A stretch of DNA of 64,000 nucleotides from Halocaridina rubra (lineage: Eukaryota > Arthropoda > Malacostraca > Decapoda > Atyidae). Numbering within the stretch: position 1 is the first letter of the stretch; every line of letters begins with the position of its first letter. The DNA is taken from positions 1-64,000 of the forward strand of contig JAXCGZ010019121.1 of assembly GCA_037179515.1 (NCBI GenBank), given 5' to 3'. A model generated the notes under the pieces. The model saw only the letters and a program-made list of their open reading frames with translations. It did not search any database and had not been told where the DNA came from. Shown here in pieces: positions 39,856 to 49,860 of this stretch. A program made the translations under genes and the position numbers.

Positions 39856-40055
39856 TCCTTGTATATGTAAACGACCTACCAGAGTCTGTAAATTCATTCA
39901 GGAATAAGCTTGCCAATGATGCAAAGATTGTGAAGAAAGTAAGAGACGAGAACAATGGTAGAGAACTTCAGGAAGACCTAAATAGTCTTCTGAGTGGTCA
40001 GAAAAGTGGCCTATGGAATTCAATACTTCTAAATGTAAGGTAAAGAAAATGGGTA
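39856..40055 (+). pseudogene. Old LINE-X copy split by Gypsy-4 (left part)
   Basis: Encodes LVYVNDLPESVNSFRNK and ANDAKIVKKVRDENNGRELQED (the FADD motif reads LAND), up to GAAAATGGGTA. The same copy resumes at 48260 with GGGTACAAGTGC. Confidence 0.85.
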
Positions 40056-40389
40056 TGTTGTGTCTAAGATAGGGATAGTGCTAAGTTTTCTGTTGTACAT
40101 TCATGAAGTGTTTTCTATTATTTAGGTTTGACAACCATAAATAATGTGTTTTGATCCTTACAAGAATTTCAGTACTATTCAATATCAGTGGGTATTGAGT
40201 ATCTTTTGTTGTCATGCTATTTATGTGCATTTGTTTAGTTTTAGAATGTATACTCTCTGTCTACAAATGGCGTCAGTGAAATAAAGCAGTGACATTATAG
40301 TTGTGTATGCATATCTACCCCACTTTATCTCTACAACAGTAATGACGAGGATGGGATAAGTACGATGATGACTACACACCATGCACACA
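40056..40389 (+). repeat. 5' LTR of Gypsy-4, left part
   Basis: TGTTGTGTCTAAGATAG... through CTCTACAACA to GATGATGACTACACACC, matching 47890-48210 with scattered differences. It is cut at ~40389 by LINE-X copy H. Confidence 0.85.
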
Positions 40390-41394
40390 TAAAATCAAGA
40401 ATTTAGAGGCAATGGTTATAAGCCTTGATGAAAAAATTCGAAATATGGATGGAGAAATGAAAGAGAATGAAACACTCAGAGAGCAAATAACATCTTTGGA
40501 GGAAGCAAATAAAGCACAAGGGCAGGAGAGAAAGGAACTAGAAAAAAGAATAAAGAAGCTGGAAGGGGAAAAGAGTCAACTAGAATCTAGACTTTCTAAA
40601 CAAGAAGATAAAAACAAACAGCTGAATGACAACCTAAAGGAATTAGATGTTAGTTCACTGCTCTCTTCTGAGAGAGACGAGATTGCTGCTTGGAATGTCC
40701 AGATTAAGGAAAACATTGAACAGTTCAGAAAAGAGTTCCAGGAGCTGAATATGGAAAATGATGCCATGAAAACTTCCTTTGCTGATGCACTAAAGGGGAA
40801 TGTGGCAGCAAAAGAGGCTGTAAAGGTGGTGGCACTGGAAAACATACAAACAGTTGACTATAAAGAGACAGTAATCGAAAAAATGAAAGACGTTGTGATG
40901 GAAAGGGCAAACCCACTCATCAGACAGGCACTTGATAAGGAGAAGACAGTGGTAATCTCAGGCATAAGCAAATCCCAGGAGCCAGCATGGCAGGGGAGAC
41001 TTGAAGAAAATAAAGCTAGGGTTGCAGACCTGATAAGAAAGGTTGGAGTAGTTTGTGGTCCTGAGGATATTGTAAACATACACCAACTAGGTAAATATTC
41101 GAGGGAAGGAAAGCCGAGACCAACAAAAGTAACCTTTGAGAGAGGGGAAACATGTAGGGAAATATTGTTGAGAAAAAAAGTCTAAAAAACCTTCAAGAAT
41201 TCAAAGAAGTGTTCATTAGACGATACAGAACACAGGAGGAGATGGGAAAGATCAAAAACTTGTTGCAAGAGGCAAGAAGGTTAAATGATGAAAGAAATGA
41301 CGAAGAGAAGAAAAATTTTCCTTTCAGAGTTCTTCCAGACAAAGGGGAGATAAAGAAGATAATGACAGAAGATCAGGGGATGGGGCCTCATTAA
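40390..41394 (+). pseudogene. LINE-X copy H, ORF1
   Basis: Starts at KIKNLEAMVISLDEKI, about 26 residues into the ORF1 seen in copy A, so the element is slightly 5'-truncated. Coiled coil to about residue 110, then the RRM-like domain (VVISGISKSQEPAWQGR). The A-run at ~41172 has 7 A instead of 8, giving a stop at 41183-41185; the remainder (41209-41394) is open in the shifted frame. It contains the A_AAT_TTT heptamer at 41313-41319 and overlaps the ORF2 frame. Confidence 0.9.
41313..41319 (+). promoter_or_regulatory. Candidate -1 frameshift heptamer A_AAT_TTT in LINE-X ORF1/ORF2 overlap
   Basis: ORF1 codons here are AAA AAT TTT, so the heptamer is in the X_XXY_YYZ phase needed for tandem -1 slippage. 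The ORF2 frame is the -1 frame, is open from 41301 onward, and has no ATG before the endonuclease. The same heptamer in the same phase occurs in copies D, G and L. Function is inferred. Confidence 0.55.
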
Positions 41395-41396
41395 GA

Positions 41397-44219
41397 TTGT
41401 TATACACAAATGCTGATGGATTAGCTGGTAAGGCAGTAGAATTAAAAGATAGGATTCACAACAGTAAGGCAGACATAGTAGCAATTACAGAGACTAAGTT
41501 GAGTGAGGACATAAACAGTGTCACAGTTTTTCCTAAGGGCTTCAGAATACTAAGAGCTGAAAGATCTGAGAGGACTGGTGGAGGGATAGCACTGCTCATA
41601 AGTGAAAGGATTCAAGTTGAAGAAATAAACTTGGCTATAGAAAGTGAGTTCAAGGAATTTCTTGTTGCTCGCATAAATACTGGGTCAGAGAGCATTATAA
41701 TAACTGTTGTATGCACCCCACCAATGAACCAGAATAGGCTTGAAGTTTATGAGGAAAGTCATATAGGTACTATTGAAGTCATAAACTCAGTTGTTAACAT
41801 GGCATGGGAAAAAAAATGTAGGATTTCGATTATGGGAGACTTTAATCATAAAAAGATAGATTGGATAAATCTTGACCCACACAGTGGTGAGGACTCATTC
41901 GGGGCAAGATTCCTAGATTGCGTACAAGGGAATTTCCTACACCAACATGTAATGGAACCAACAAGGGCCAGGGGTGGGGATGAGCCATCACTACTTGATC
42001 TAGTGTTCACAGATAATGTGTTGGATTTTGAAAAAATTGAGTATGAACCACCAATTGGAAAGAGTGACCACTGTGTGTTGTTGATGGAGTATATCATTGA
42101 AGATATTCTTCCTGAGAGTAGAGGCACTGAGGACATGAGGAGGAACTATCCGAAAGGAGATTACATCGAAATGAATGATTTTTTTGCAGTTCTTGACTGG
42201 AGAACCTTATTTTGCAACAAATCTGTACAAGAAATGTATGACATAGTTTGTGAGAAATATGGGAAGATAGTAGATTGCTGCATACCTGTCACCAAAGTAG
42301 GTGTAATTCATGCCAGAGAAAAATGGTTCGATAATGGGTGTAAAAGAGCTAAGGAGTGGAGAGACAAATGCTGGAAAAGGTATAGGAGGAGAAAAAGCAT
42401 AAATGCTTGGCAAACCTACAAAAGAGCAAGAAATGACTACCTAAGTAAAAGGAGAGAGGCAGAGAGTGACTATGAGAGGGACATCACCAGGAAGGCTAAA
42501 GAAAATCCCAAGCTTTTCCACAGCTTTATTAGAGGAAAACTGAAGGTAAAAGAACAGGTTTTAAGGCTAAAGAGAGCGGATGGAAGCATCACTGAGACGG
42601 ACGAAGAGATCTGCAAAGAATTGAGCAAGGAGTTTCAGTCATTATTTACAGTAGAAAATACCCCACCCCCTCAGAATGCAGAGATAGAAGCTCAAGAGCC
42701 GGTATTAGAGAACATCAACCTTACAGCCACAGAGGTATGCAAAGCGCTGATGGATTTAGATGTTCATAAAGCTACAGGTCCTGATGACATATCCCCTCAT
42801 GTGCTTAAAAAATGCGCAAACTCAATATCAGTGGCACTAAGTATCATATTTATGGAGTCACTGGAGTCGGGGGAGATTCCAAGATGCTGGAAACAAGCAA
42901 ATGTGATACCTATCTTCAAAAATGGAAGGAGGGATACGGCTCTGAACTATAGACCAGTTTCCTTGACCAGCATAGTTTGCAAAGCTATGGAGAAACTACT
43001 AAGGAAACATATCTCTCTTCACTTGGAATCCTTCAACTTTTTGTCAGTGAGGCAACATGGCTTCAGAGAAGGTAGATCAATAGTAACAAACTTATTAGAA
43101 TTTTATGATGAGGTAAGCCAAATCTTACAGGGAAGAGAGGGCTGGGCAGATTGCATATTCCTAGACTTCCAGAAAGCGTTTGACACTGTTCCACATGGGA
43201 GACTTATTAGGAAGCTGCAATCAATGGCTAGAATAAGTGGAAATGTTTTGGAATGGATAAAACCTTACTTAGAAGGAAGGGAACAGAGGGTTAGAGTAAG
43301 ACACTCAGTGTCTGAATGGAGAAGAGTTAGTAGTGGAGTTCCACAGGGTTCAGTTTTAGGGCCACTTTTGTTCCTTGTATATGTAAATGACCTACCAGAG
43401 TCTGTAAATTCATTCATGAATATGTTTGCAGATGATGCAAAGATTGTGAAGAAAGTAAAAAACGAGGACAATGGTAGAGAACTTCAGGAGGATCTAAATA
43501 ATCTGCATGAGTGGTCAGATTTGTGGCTAATGAAATTCAATACTTCAAAATGTAAGGTAATAAGAATGGGTAAAAGTGCAAGAAGGCCCGAGCTTGACTA
43601 CTCGGTGGCTGGAGTACAACTTCAAGAGACAGAAAATGAGAGAGATCTAGGAGTAAACATACTGGCAGATTTGTCTCCAGAAATACATATAAATGGCATA
43701 GTAAGGGCAGCATATGCATTCTTATCAAATGTAAGGGTAACCTTCAGGCACATGGACAAGGAAATGTTCAGAAATATTTATGTAACCTATGTGAGGCCAA
43801 AACTCGAATATGCAGCCCCCTTCCGGAAGCCACACTTGAAAAAGCACATAGCTAAGCTTGAAAAAGTTCAAAGACATGCCACGAAACTGGTGCCAGAAAT
43901 ACGCAATCTCAGTTATGATGAGAGGCTGAGGGAATTAGACTTACCATCACTCGAAGCTAGAAGAGTGAGGGGGGATATGGTGACAGTCTTTAAATTCCTT
44001 CATGGTTATGATAGAGTGGATAGGGATGGATATTTTGATATGGCTGGCTCTAGAACTAGAGGTCATAGTTTGAAGCTTCGTAAGAAAACTTCTTTGCAGG
44101 ATGTAAGGAAATACTTTTTCAGTGTAAGAGTAGTTGATAATTGGAATTGGCTAAGCGAGGAGGTAGTGAATGCTATCTCAATCCATAGTTTTAAGGACAG
44201 GTATGATAAGTATCACTAA
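41397..44219 (+). CDS. LINE-X copy H, ORF2: intact endonuclease-reverse transcriptase
   Basis: 940 uninterrupted codons, the only unbroken ORF2 in the window. EEP endonuclease at about 1-225 (NADGLAGK, ITETKL, GDFNHKKIDW near 147, SDHC near 222); linker; RT at about 440-720 with FLDFQKAFDTVPH (motif A, ~589), SGVPQGSVLGPLLF and FADD (~676); a conserved C-terminal domain (YVRPKLEYAAP... to YDKYH). In LINEs this protein nicks the target and reverse transcribes the element RNA at the nick. The stated start is a TTG; no in-frame ATG lies near, so initiation may be by frameshift from ORF1 or a non-AUG codon. Family: CR1/L2-like, exact clade uncertain. Confidence 0.93.
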   Translation: MLYTNADGLAGKAVELKDRIHNSKADIVAITETKLSEDINSVTVFPKGFRILRAERSERTGGGIALLISERIQVEEINLAIESEFKEFLVARINTGSESIIITVVCTPPMNQNRLEVYEESHIGTIEVINSVVNMAWEKKCRISIMGDFNHKKIDWINLDPHSGEDSFGARFLDCVQGNFLHQHVMEPTRARGGDEPSLLDLVFTDNVLDFEKIEYEPPIGKSDHCVLLMEYIIEDILPESRGTEDMRRNYPKGDYIEMNDFFAVLDWRTLFCNKSVQEMYDIVCEKYGKIVDCCIPVTKVGVIHAREKWFDNGCKRAKEWRDKCWKRYRRRKSINAWQTYKRARNDYLSKRREAESDYERDITRKAKENPKLFHSFIRGKLKVKEQVLRLKRADGSITETDEEICKELSKEFQSLFTVENTPPPQNAEIEAQEPVLENINLTATEVCKALMDLDVHKATGPDDISPHVLKKCANSISVALSIIFMESLESGEIPRCWKQANVIPIFKNGRRDTALNYRPVSLTSIVCKAMEKLLRKHISLHLESFNFLSVRQHGFREGRSIVTNLLEFYDEVSQILQGREGWADCIFLDFQKAFDTVPHGRLIRKLQSMARISGNVLEWIKPYLEGREQRVRVRHSVSEWRRVSSGVPQGSVLGPLLFLVYVNDLPESVNSFMNMFADDAKIVKKVKNEDNGRELQEDLNNLHEWSDLWLMKFNTSKCKVIRMGKSARRPELDYSVAGVQLQETENERDLGVNILADLSPEIHINGIVRAAYAFLSNVRVTFRHMDKEMFRNIYVTYVRPKLEYAAPFRKPHLKKHIAKLEKVQRHATKLVPEIRNLSYDERLRELDLPSLEARRVRGDMVTVFKFLHGYDRVDRDGYFDMAGSRTRGHSLKLRKKTSLQDVRKYFFSVRVVDNWNWLSEEVVNAISIHSFKDRYDKYH

Positions 44220-44243
44220 GTATAAAATGGAACCGATCAGGAG

Positions 44244-44276
44244 ACGGGAAGATACGAGCTTTGGGCTCTTTCCCGT
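44244..44276 (+). promoter_or_regulatory. LINE-X 3' UTR hairpin
   Basis: ACGGGAA pairs with TTCCCGT and GAGC with GCTC across a GATAC bulge. The stem is kept in young and old copies and lies just before the tail, where LINE RTs often recognise their RNA. Confidence 0.6.
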
Positions 44277-44282
44277 AAACAC

Positions 44283-44310
44283 AATTAGGTAATCACAATT
44301 AGGTAATCAC
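44283..44310 (+). repeat. LINE-X tail: two perfect AATTAGGTAATCAC units
   Basis: 14-bp units, tandem, at the 3' end of copy H. The same two-unit tail ends copy G (60018-60045) and, with changes, nearly all others. Confidence 0.9.
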
Positions 44311-44467
44311 AGAGCACTACAAACTCTATTTATTTTTCCAGGTAAGAAAACATATCAATGGCAACGAAGATGGGATATGTAATATGATGACTACGCATCA
44401 TGCACCCGTTTTGGGTTTCACAGAGTCTACAACCTCTACTCATTATGCCAGGTAAGAAAACATAGCA
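44311..44467 (+). repeat. 5' LTR of Gypsy-4, right part with repeated end modules
   Basis: CCAGGTAAGAAAACATA occurs twice (near 44338 and 44449), the first followed by ATGGCAACGAAGATGGGAT, which resembles the primer site region. So the LTR end plus leader start appears duplicated within this LTR. The 3' LTR has one such module. Confidence 0.7.
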
Positions 44468-44468
44468 G

Positions 44469-44478
44469 TGGCGACGAG
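44469..44478 (+). promoter_or_regulatory. Primer-binding site of Gypsy-4
   Basis: TGGCGACGAG, one base after CATAGCA; identical to the Gypsy-1 site and complementary to tRNA-Ser(GCU). Confidence 0.72.
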
Positions 44479-44570
44479 CGGTAACAACACCAGGCAGATG
44501 AGGTAGTACATCTAGCACCAACCAAGTTTTAGCAGGAGTTTGTAATTAACCCACCGCAATCAGCCACAAC

Positions 44571-45042
44571 CATGGTGCTCGATCTACCCTTGCCCAGGTA
44601 ATTTTCCATACAAGAGGAACCTCCCACTGTTGCACAGAGATGGAACAAGTGGATAGTTTCATTCAACATCTACATGAAGGCCATAGGAGTCACCAAGGAT
44701 GACCAGAAGCATGCCCTACTACTCCATGTAACAGGCCTAGAGGTACAAGAGGTGTATAAATCCCTCACACCTGCAGGTGACACCCTTCAACAAACAGTTG
44801 ATTGTCTAATTGCCTATTTTACTCCTAAACTTAACTTCAGATATAAGAGATTTAGGTTTAGCCAGTGCAACCAGAATGCAAGTGAATCATTTGATGCTTT
44901 TGTTACCAAGTTGAAGAAGTTAGCTTCTACTTGTGAGTTCAATAACATGGAGGATGTCATAGTAGATCAGGTCATAGCCAAATGTAATTCACATGAACTT
45001 AGGTTAAAAATTGCTTCAGGAGAAAATCCTATCATTGAATAA
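44571..45042 (+). pseudogene. Gypsy-4 gag
   Basis: ATG at 44571 in ACCATGG context opens MVLDLPLPR followed by a stop; the rest (44674-45042) is open and matches the Gypsy-3 gag closely (HALLLHVTGLEVQEVY, FVTKLKKLASTCEF). It ends at a stop in NPIIE. Confidence 0.83.
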
Positions 45043-45130
45043 GGTTTTAGACACAGTTAGGATTCTGAAAACAGCAAATCTCATGCTCAGGCTACTGAGG
45101 GTTCACAAAATAATTCTCAGGCCATAAAAA

Positions 45131-45982
45131 GTGTCCTCCCAGTATGGTAAACGTCAATGGCAACAAGGTAAGAACACGAGAGTTCAAAGAAAACCTGAGG
45201 GTAAAGAATCCACAAACACAAAACCATGTTTCAGGTGCAGTAAGGCAGGTCATTATCCTAGTGACAGGACAAAGTGTCCAGCAAGTGACAAGAAGTGTAA
45301 CAGTTGTGGATGCAAGGGTCATTTCAGTAACATGTGTAGGCTCTGCAAAACAGAGAAACACATCAATTATACCTCAACTAAACCCGAAACACAACAGAAT
45401 GGTTAGTCAGATGAGCCATCAGAGCAATTAGATAGTAGTAAACCAGAATATGCTTTTCAAATTAGCTCTCTAAGTAGCAAAGACAAGAGGTTAATGATTA
45501 CAGTACACATAAACAGTGTGCCTGTTGTCATGCAGTTTGACACAGCAGCAGACATCTCAGTGATGTCAGAACAGGTGGCACGCAAAATACCTAGTTTGTC
45601 CATAGGAGCTTGCAAAAAAGTTCTGTGGAATTACAATGCACACAACATAGAGGTAGTAGGTTCAGCCAAGGTTAATGTACAGTATTATCAGACATTAATG
45701 GGTTTAGATTGGCTGAAACATTTCCAGTTAAAATGGTCGGAAATTTTGAAGGTTCTGAAGGTAGAACGTAAAACTGTTACCCTTGTGAGTGATGTGTTTT
45801 CAGAATTTAAGGAGATTTTTACAAAAGGATACGGCACAGTAAAAAACACAAAAGCAACCTTAGCTCTGAAATCTGATGCAACACAAAAGTTTTTTGCTCC
45901 TAAACTATTCCGCTTGCTTCATAGGCCTCATTTGAACAGAAATTTAAAGAGGTGGAAGCAGAAGGTGTATGGGAGAGAGTAA
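45131..45982 (+). pseudogene. Gypsy-4 nucleocapsid and protease
   Basis: Zinc-binding motifs CFRCSKAGHYPSDRTKC and CNSCGCKGHFSNMC (to 45345), a stop at 45404, then the protease region with MQFDTAADISVMS (DTA active site, as in Gypsy-3) and GLDWLKHFQLKWSE. The start of RT follows in the same frame before a shift near 45950. Confidence 0.83.
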
Positions 45983-46610
45983 TGTACTCAGACTGGGGAG
46001 CCCCTTTAGTTCCAGTAGCAAAACAAGGGGAAGGTGTCCGGTTATGTGGAGATTATAAGGTTATACTAAACCCACAGTTACCAGTAGCCCTATACCCTCT
46101 ACCTAACCCCTCAAACATGTTTGCAGCCCTAGAAGAATGTAAGGTTTTTTAAATAATTGACCTAAAACATGCTTTTCAGCTAGTAATGGATGATTCATTT
46201 AGGGTTATTTATCTCAAGAGACTACCATATAGTGTAGCCAGCAGTCCCACAGTATGGCAGCAAGCCATGGATAAGTTATTCAATGGATGGCCTGGAGTAT
46301 TTTGTTTCATTGATGACATATTTGTAGCTGGAAAGGATGAGAGAGAGAGCATCACGAAAGACTATCATCCAAGACAATGGAATGAAAATAAAAAAGGGCA
46401 AATATAATTTCAAAGTTTCAGCAATTGAATATTTAGGGTTCAAAATAAATGACCTGGATTTTCACAAGACAGATGACAAGGTCACGGCAGTACAGTCATC
46501 AAAAGCGCCTGAAAATGTCAAGGAGCTACAGTAATTTTTAGGACTTGTGACATTTTATGGAAAGTTCATGAAGGACTTAGCTACCCTAGCAGAACCATTG
46601 TATCGACTGT
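45952..46610 (+). pseudogene. Gypsy-4 reverse transcriptase
   Basis: MYSDWGAPLVPVAKQ, RLCGDYKVILNPQLP, then a stop (46150), DLKHAFQLVMDD with ~30 bp missing, KRLPYSVASSPTVWQQAMD, the catalytic CFIDDIFVAG (~46310), and IEYLGFKINDLD. The thumb ends at LAEPLYRLLNKE. Confidence 0.84.
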
Positions 46611-47776
46611 TGAACAAAGAAGTATCTAGAAGCACAAAACTAGATCCAGTTTTGTCCAAGGTACTTCAGCATGTACTTACTGGTCGAGGTTCGACAATGA
46701 CTCAGGATAAATGTAAGCCATATGTGACAGTATGGTCTGAACTTAGTGCGGAACAGGTTTGCATATTACGTGGTGCTAGGGTTGCTGTTTCTAAACAGCT
46801 TAGGGAACATGTACTCACTGACCTACATGAGTATCGCCAGGGCATTGTAAGATCTAAAGTAATAGCTAGAAGTTACATATGGTGGCTATGGATGGAAAAG
46901 GACACTGAAATGTCTGTTAGGAAATATATGACTTGTTCCATCTATCAAAATAATCCAAAACCAGCATGTTTGCACCCTGGAAATATCATAAACTTGCTTG
47001 GCAGTGGCTACACACTGAGTTTGCTAGCCTATTTCTAGAAAATTCTTACTTATTTGTTGTTGTTGCTTACAGTAAATGGCCAGAGATCATTCTAATGCAG
47101 TCAACTACCTCACTTCTCACTATCAAAGCACGAATGCCACTTTTGCAGTCCATGGTCTGCCAGAGCGCATAGTATCTGATAATGGTCCTCAGTTATTTCT
47201 CAGGAAGTCTAAGATTTTTTGGATGTAAATAGTATTCCACACACCTTTTCTGCACTGAATCATCCTGCCACAAATGAAGAGGCTGAAAGATTTGCCCAGA
47301 CGTTTAAACATAACATGAAATGTTGACAAGCCTCGCATGCTGCTGTTCCTACTAGCATAAGTATAATTTCTCTCAAGTTATTGAACTACTCGGCATGCAA
47401 CTACGGGTATGGCAACTTCAGTTTTGTTGATGGGGAGGAGGATTAGGACTAAGTTAGATCTGATGTTGCCTGACTTTCTTAGTGATCAGCTGAACAAAGG
47501 CTGGACACAATTACAACACCAAAAGGAGATACGATACTTTCAACCTTCATCTCCAGTACTTGTACAATCATACACAATATGCACCACCTCTCAGCAGATC
47601 AGTCTGATACTGAACAAACTCTTCATCCCAGAAATGCAGAGGAGCCAGCCACAAACACAGAGGTTTCATTCTCAGCAGACTTGTCAACAGTGTCTTTACC
47701 CCAGAATCCAGTTGCACGCAGGGTACTTACTGATAGGGCAACCAGGGAAATAGCTCCTAAGAAATTAGATTTGTAA
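46611..47776 (+). pseudogene. Gypsy-4 integrase, fused to RT by loss of RNase H
   Basis: LLNKE passes directly to VSRSTKLDPVLSKVLQ and the integrase zinc region (LTDLHEYRQGIV, CSIYQNN). RNase H, present in Gypsy-3, is gone (roughly 550 bp). The core is degraded: the first Asp motif reads HTEFASL, VSDNGPQ and EAERFAQTF are recognisable in shifted frames, and the C-terminus (RRIRTKLDLMLPDFLS) is open to ~47560. Dead copy. Confidence 0.82.
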
Positions 47777-47876
47777 GTATGCTTAATATTATGATAATAT
47801 AGATATTAAGACAAAATATATTTTGCATTTACCCATACATGATAAAGGTAAAAGTGCCATGTCTCAAAACTCTTTT

Positions 47877-47889
47877 AAGGGGAAAGAAG
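47877..47889 (+). promoter_or_regulatory. Polypurine tract of Gypsy-4
   Basis: AAGGGGAAAGAAG against the 3' LTR; near-identical to that of Gypsy-3. Confidence 0.82.
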
Positions 47890-48259
47890 TGTTGTGTCTA
47901 AGATACCTCATTAACTAGTGCTAAGTTTTCTGTTGTACACTCAGGAAGCATTTTCTATTATTTAGGTTTGATAACCATATATAATGTATTTCGATCCTTA
48001 CAAGGGTTTCAGTATTATCCAATATCAGTGGGTATTGACTCTCTTTTGTTGTCATGTCATTTAGGTGCATTTGTTTAGATTTAGAATATATACTCTCTGT
48101 CTACAAATGGCATCAATGAAATAAAGCAGTTACATTATAGTTGTGTATACATATCTACCTCACGTCATCTCTACAACAGTAATGACGAGGATGGGATATG
48201 TAATATGATGACAGAGCTCTACAGCCTCTACTCATTGTTCCAAGTAAGAAAACATAACA
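47890..48259 (+). repeat. 3' LTR of Gypsy-4 (370 bp)
   Basis: TGTTGTGTCTAAGATACC to AAGTAAGAAAACATAACA. It contains CTACAACAGTAATGACGAGGATGGGAT internally, which looks like an LTR end plus a primer site. Followed by the GGGTA duplication. Confidence 0.82.
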
Positions 48260-48988
48260 GGGTACAAGTGCAAGAAGGCCCAAGCTTGAATACTCAATAG
48301 CAGGAGTACAACTTCAAGAGACAGAAAATGAGAGATCTAGGAGCAAGCATACTGGCAGATTTGTATCGGGAAATGTATATAAAAGGTAAAGTAAGGGCAG
48401 CATATGCTTTCTTAGCAAATATATGGGTAGGTTTCAGGCACATGGACAAGGAAATGTTCAGAAATATTTATGTAATTTATGAGGCCAAAGCTTGAATATG
48501 CAGCCTCCTTTTGGAATCCGCACTTAAAAAAGCACATAGTTAAGCTGGGAAAAGCTCAAAGACATGATACAAAACTGGTGCCAGAATTACGCAATCTTAG
48601 TTATGAGGAGAGGCTGAGGGAATTGGACTTACCATCAATCGAAGCTAGAAGAATGAAGGGTATATGGAGATGATTTTTAAATTCCTTCATGGTTATGATA
48701 GTGGCTAGGGATCGATATTTTGATACGGTTGGCACAAGAACTAGGGGTCATAGTTTGAAGCTTTGTTAGAAAACTTATTTGCAATATGTAAGGAAGTACA
48801 TTTTTAGTGTAAGAGAAGGTGATGATTAGAATTGGCTAAGTGAGGAAGTAGTTAATGCTAACTCAATCCATAGTTTTAAGGACAAGTATGACTAAGTACA
48901 AAACTGGAACCGACCAGGAGACGGGGAGTTACGAGCATGGGGCTATATCCCTTATGCACGAGTAGGTAATTGCAATTAGGTAATTACC
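48260..48988 (+). pseudogene. Old LINE-X copy split by Gypsy-4 (right part)
   Basis: Resumes GGGTACAAGTGCAAGAAGGCC, runs through the C-terminal part of ORF2 (48479-48673 open, then stops) to the 3' UTR and two tail units (TTGCAATTAGGTAATTAC). The Copia element begins immediately after the tail. Confidence 0.87.
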
Positions 48989-49029
48989 CTGTTGAGTTTG
49001 TGTATTACAAGATAAGTTTAAATTAACTA

Positions 49030-49800
49030 GTGGACACCTTTGTTTTAGTGGCGATGGAGATAAATATGAGTTGTGGGAAGAGAAATTTTGTGGCTATTTA
49101 ATGACACCCAAGCTCCATGACGTTCTCAAAAGTGATTCGCCAGACTTGGAGAAGAACAGACAAGATAGTATATGGAGAATTAGTCCAATTGTTAAAAGAT
49201 AGAAGCCTCTCACTAATAAATCGTGATGCCAAACAAGATGGTAAGAAGGCCATCCAAATTCTACGAGACTATTATCTCGGTAAGGGAATGCTAAAAGTGC
49301 TAAATCTTTACACTCAGCTCACCACAATCAAGATGACGGAGAATGAGGCTGTGACGGACTACATGGTGAAAACTGAGTCTGTGGCAACTTCATTTAAGGC
49401 AGCTGGTGAGATAATAAGTGACTGCCTACGTATTGCTATGGTACTGAATGGTTTATTGCCAGAATTCAATATGTTTTGTGCTGTGATAGGGCAGAAAAAG
49501 ACACTGACTTTTTCTCAGAGTAAAGTAGCGTTACGAGCATTTGAAGAATCTAAGACACCCTGCAAACAGCAAGAAAGTACTGAGAGTTTGATGAACTTAA
49601 GAGAACAACAAGGAAATTTTCAAGTAAAATGTTATTCCTGTGGAAAACTTGGTCATATGTCAAAGGACTGTAGGAATAAAACTCAGGGGCCTAGGCCTAG
49701 TCCAAGTAGAAGATGGTGCTCTAATTGTAAATCTGCAACTCACTTCACTGAGCAGTGATGAAAAAACAAAAAGAAAACTAAGAAGGATGCAGCCAAGTAT
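49030..49800 (+). pseudogene. Copia gag
   Basis: FSGDGDKYELWEEKFCGYL (from ~49051), a frameshift near 49170, then an open stretch to 49758 with RDAKQDGKKAIQILRDYYLGKG and a zinc knuckle CYSCGKLGHMSKDC followed by CSNCKSATHFTEQ. This is the capsid precursor of a Copia element. A stop at 49756 precedes the protease linker. Confidence 0.85.
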
Positions 49801-49860
49801 ACAGACCTAGTCAACGAGCCAACAATGGATGACCGAAAGGATTTTGTTTTTTGCACATAT

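Larger units (their letters stand above)
40056..48259 (+). mobile_element. Gypsy-4: Mag-like element with ~370-bp LTR, containing LINE-X copy H
   Basis: Bounded by GGGTA on both sides (40051-40055, 48260-48264), and the flanks join into one LINE-X copy. The 3' LTR is 47890-48259; the 5' LTR starts at 40056 and is interrupted by LINE-X copy H, ending at 44467. A primer site (TGGCGACGAG), degenerate gag, protease, RT and integrase, and a polypurine tract (47877-47889) follow. The interior is closely related to Gypsy-3. RNase H is deleted. Confidence 0.87.

Noticed and set aside
44283..44310. Telomere-like repeat
   Set aside because: AATTAGGTAATCAC contains TTAGG, but the units are 14 bp, occur once or twice, and always end a LINE-X copy.
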